Shown here: in pieces, positions 61,975 to 62,572 of the stretch | Layout: the number at the start of each line of letters is the position of its first letter | How positions within the stretch are numbered: the stretch's first letter is position 1 | Assembly: GCA_017555825.1 (NCBI GenBank) | Contig: JAFZFQ010000067.1 | Coordinates: 1-62,572 of the forward strand | Reading direction: 5' to 3' | Length of the DNA: 62,572 nt | From: Bacteroidaceae bacterium | GTDB taxonomy: Bacteria > Bacteroidota > Bacteroidia > Bacteroidales > Barnesiellaceae_A | Position numbers and translations under genes: made by a program | Notes under the pieces: generated by a model | The model's database searches: none | The model's input: only the letters and a program-made list of their open reading frames with translations | What the model was told of the DNA's origin: nothing

Positions 61975-62009
61975 TCCGAATGGTATATGCGAGAGAAACG
62001 TGCGCAAAG

Positions 62010-62092
62010 ATGTCTGAAAGACATGTTGAGCGGCATTTATGCCACGAATATGGATAACCCCGTACGAGTGCCGATAGGCACGAAGTGCGGGG
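62010..62092. repeat. Three consecutive hairpins
   Basis: ATGTCT-GAA-AGACAT (62010-62024), GGCAT-TT-ATGCC (62032-62043), and a two-level hairpin with outer CCCCGTAC/GTGCGGGG and inner GTGCC-GATA-GGCAC (62058-62092). Confidence 0.65.
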
Positions 62093-62114
62093 AAGCGTGA
62101 CTACACGCAATACT

Positions 62115-62150
62115 CCTCCCCTGTGTTTTCGCATGAAAATATAGGGGAGG
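62115..62150. repeat. Two-level hairpin CCTCCCCT/AGGGGAGG
   Basis: Outer CCTCCCCT (62115-62122) pairs with AGGGGAGG (62143-62150); inner TTTTC-GCAT-GAAAA (62126-62139). A further CCGGAGGGGTT (62161-62171) can pair imperfectly with AACCCCCTCGG (62194-62204). Confidence 0.65.
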
Positions 62151-62235
62151 TGGTCGCAGACCGGAGGGGTTAAGTGTTTTTGCGAGATTTTTCAACCCCC
62201 TCGGCTTACAGCCACTCCCCCTATCAGTGCTACGC

Positions 62236-62270
62236 ACTGCAGAGGGAGAAAACGCCCGCATGCGGGCGAG
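62236..62270 (+). repeat. Direct repeat, copy 1
   Basis: The first 20 bases are identical to those at 62401-62420 and are followed by a palindromic CGCCCGCATGCGGGCG-type stretch. Its first bases also form the right arm of a CAGTGC-TAC-GCACTG hairpin. Confidence 0.75.
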
Positions 62271-62400
62271 GAATATTTTATAAACATAAATACATAAGTT
62301 ACATAAGCCTCGCCTGGTGTTTTTTAATGAGACAGAAGAACATAAGGACATATTTTTCTATCACTAAAGCTTTTGTTTCTTTTGTTCTTTTGTCATAAAA

Positions 62401-62434
62401 ACTGCAGAGGGAGAAAACGCTCGCGCGCGGGCGA
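62401..62434 (+). repeat. Direct repeat, copy 2
   Basis: Shares 20 identical bases with copy 1 and then a CGCTCGCGCGCGGGCG-type stretch that leads straight into copy B-prime. Confidence 0.75.
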
Positions 62435-62457
62435 AGGTAGGGACGTACCAACGGTAC
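62429..62457 (+). repeat. Short palindromic repeat, copy B-prime
   Basis: GGGCGAAGGTAGGG (62429-62442) followed by GTACC-AAC-GGTAC (62445-62457). The stem differs from copy B by a compensatory pair (C-G to T-A). The copy stops right after GGTAC. Confidence 0.7.
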
Positions 62458-62572
62458 ACTGCTGTCCCAATAAACTTTTAACAAAGAAACTGAATGCGGT
62501 TTTAGGGTAATGCTCATCGCAAATTGCTAAAATCAAAAATAGGCAATTCATAATACTTTTTATCTACACTAG

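Larger units (their letters stand above)
61842..62572. other. 731-base non-coding region with a hairpin array
   Basis: No supported gene lies here; the short open frames are GC-rich by-products of the palindromes. From 61884 to 62457 at least nine separate hairpins follow one another, with repeats on both strands. After 62460 the sequence becomes A/T-rich and shows nothing definite to the window edge. Confidence 0.7.

Noticed and set aside
61918..62351. Open frames inside the hairpin array
   Set aside because: They are low-complexity products of GC-rich palindromes, overlap on both strands, and lack any family resemblance or signal peptide.
61884..62457. CRISPR array
   Set aside because: Repeats are few, differ in length and orientation, and are not separated by uniform spacers; no cas genes are near.

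Overview
The window reads as a chromosomal segment of a Bacteroidales bacterium; the family is left open. The signs are: most usable promoters carry the Bacteroidota -7 box TAnnTTTG, there are no strong Shine-Dalgarno sites, a DUF4295 gene sits beside rpmB and rpmG, and several proteins end in type IX secretion (T9SS) sorting domains, alongside Omp28-type and DUF6029-type proteins. Coding density is high, operons are short, and convergent genes are separated by hairpin terminators. No rRNA, tRNA, CRISPR array or intact insertion sequence was found.

Layout. 1-7.5 kb: truncated secreted protein, DedA membrane protein, galM-like lipoprotein with a sialate O-acetylesterase, efp, and tsaD-cinA. 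7.6-12.2 kb: a giant TamB-like protein. 12.4-16.8 kb: rpmH, then dCMP deaminase, an S41 protease and 5-formyl-THF cyclo-ligase in one operon, then an alkaline phosphatase. 16.9-28.5 kb: menaquinone genes in two blocks (menF-menD and menB-menC-menE), separated by rimO, ftsY, the DUF4295-rpmG-rpmB ribosomal block and one oppositely oriented 856-residue orphan with phage-structural flavour. 28.7-30.6 kb: threonine ammonia-lyase and a uracil-DNA glycosylase family protein. 30.6-38.4 kb: a thiol-redox and surface-protein cluster (tlpA-like, DUF6029 barrel, Omp28 lipoprotein, two T9SS cargo proteins, dsbD). 38.7-47 kb: L-serine ammonia-lyase, a Wza/Wzc pair, an asymmetric ABC-F ATPase, a Dabb protein, and an ECF sigma operon with a recognisable ECF promoter. 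47-52 kb: a small barrel protein, a low-molecular-weight tyrosine phosphatase, a 690-residue protein with a TerD-like C-terminus, a candidate small RNA, and trpS. 52-57.5 kb: two more T9SS cargo proteins, one with an Omp28-like CxxC domain. 57.7-61.8 kb: TPR protein, ribE, nitroreductase and a small secreted protein. 61.8-62.6 kb: a non-coding array of hairpins and repeats.

How the genes work together. The most coherent candidate system is the 30.6-38.4 kb cluster. A full-length DsbD (three cysteine pairs), a periplasmic TlpA-like thioredoxin and CxxC-bearing Omp28-type proteins (one lipoprotein, one T9SS cargo; a third lies at 52-56 kb) could form an electron relay from the cytoplasm to the cell surface. 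This is inferred from motifs and neighbourhood only. Second-tier candidates are the small RNA between the TerD-like gene and trpS, the orphan between the two men blocks, and the terminal hairpin array, whose repeat copies show compensatory stem changes.
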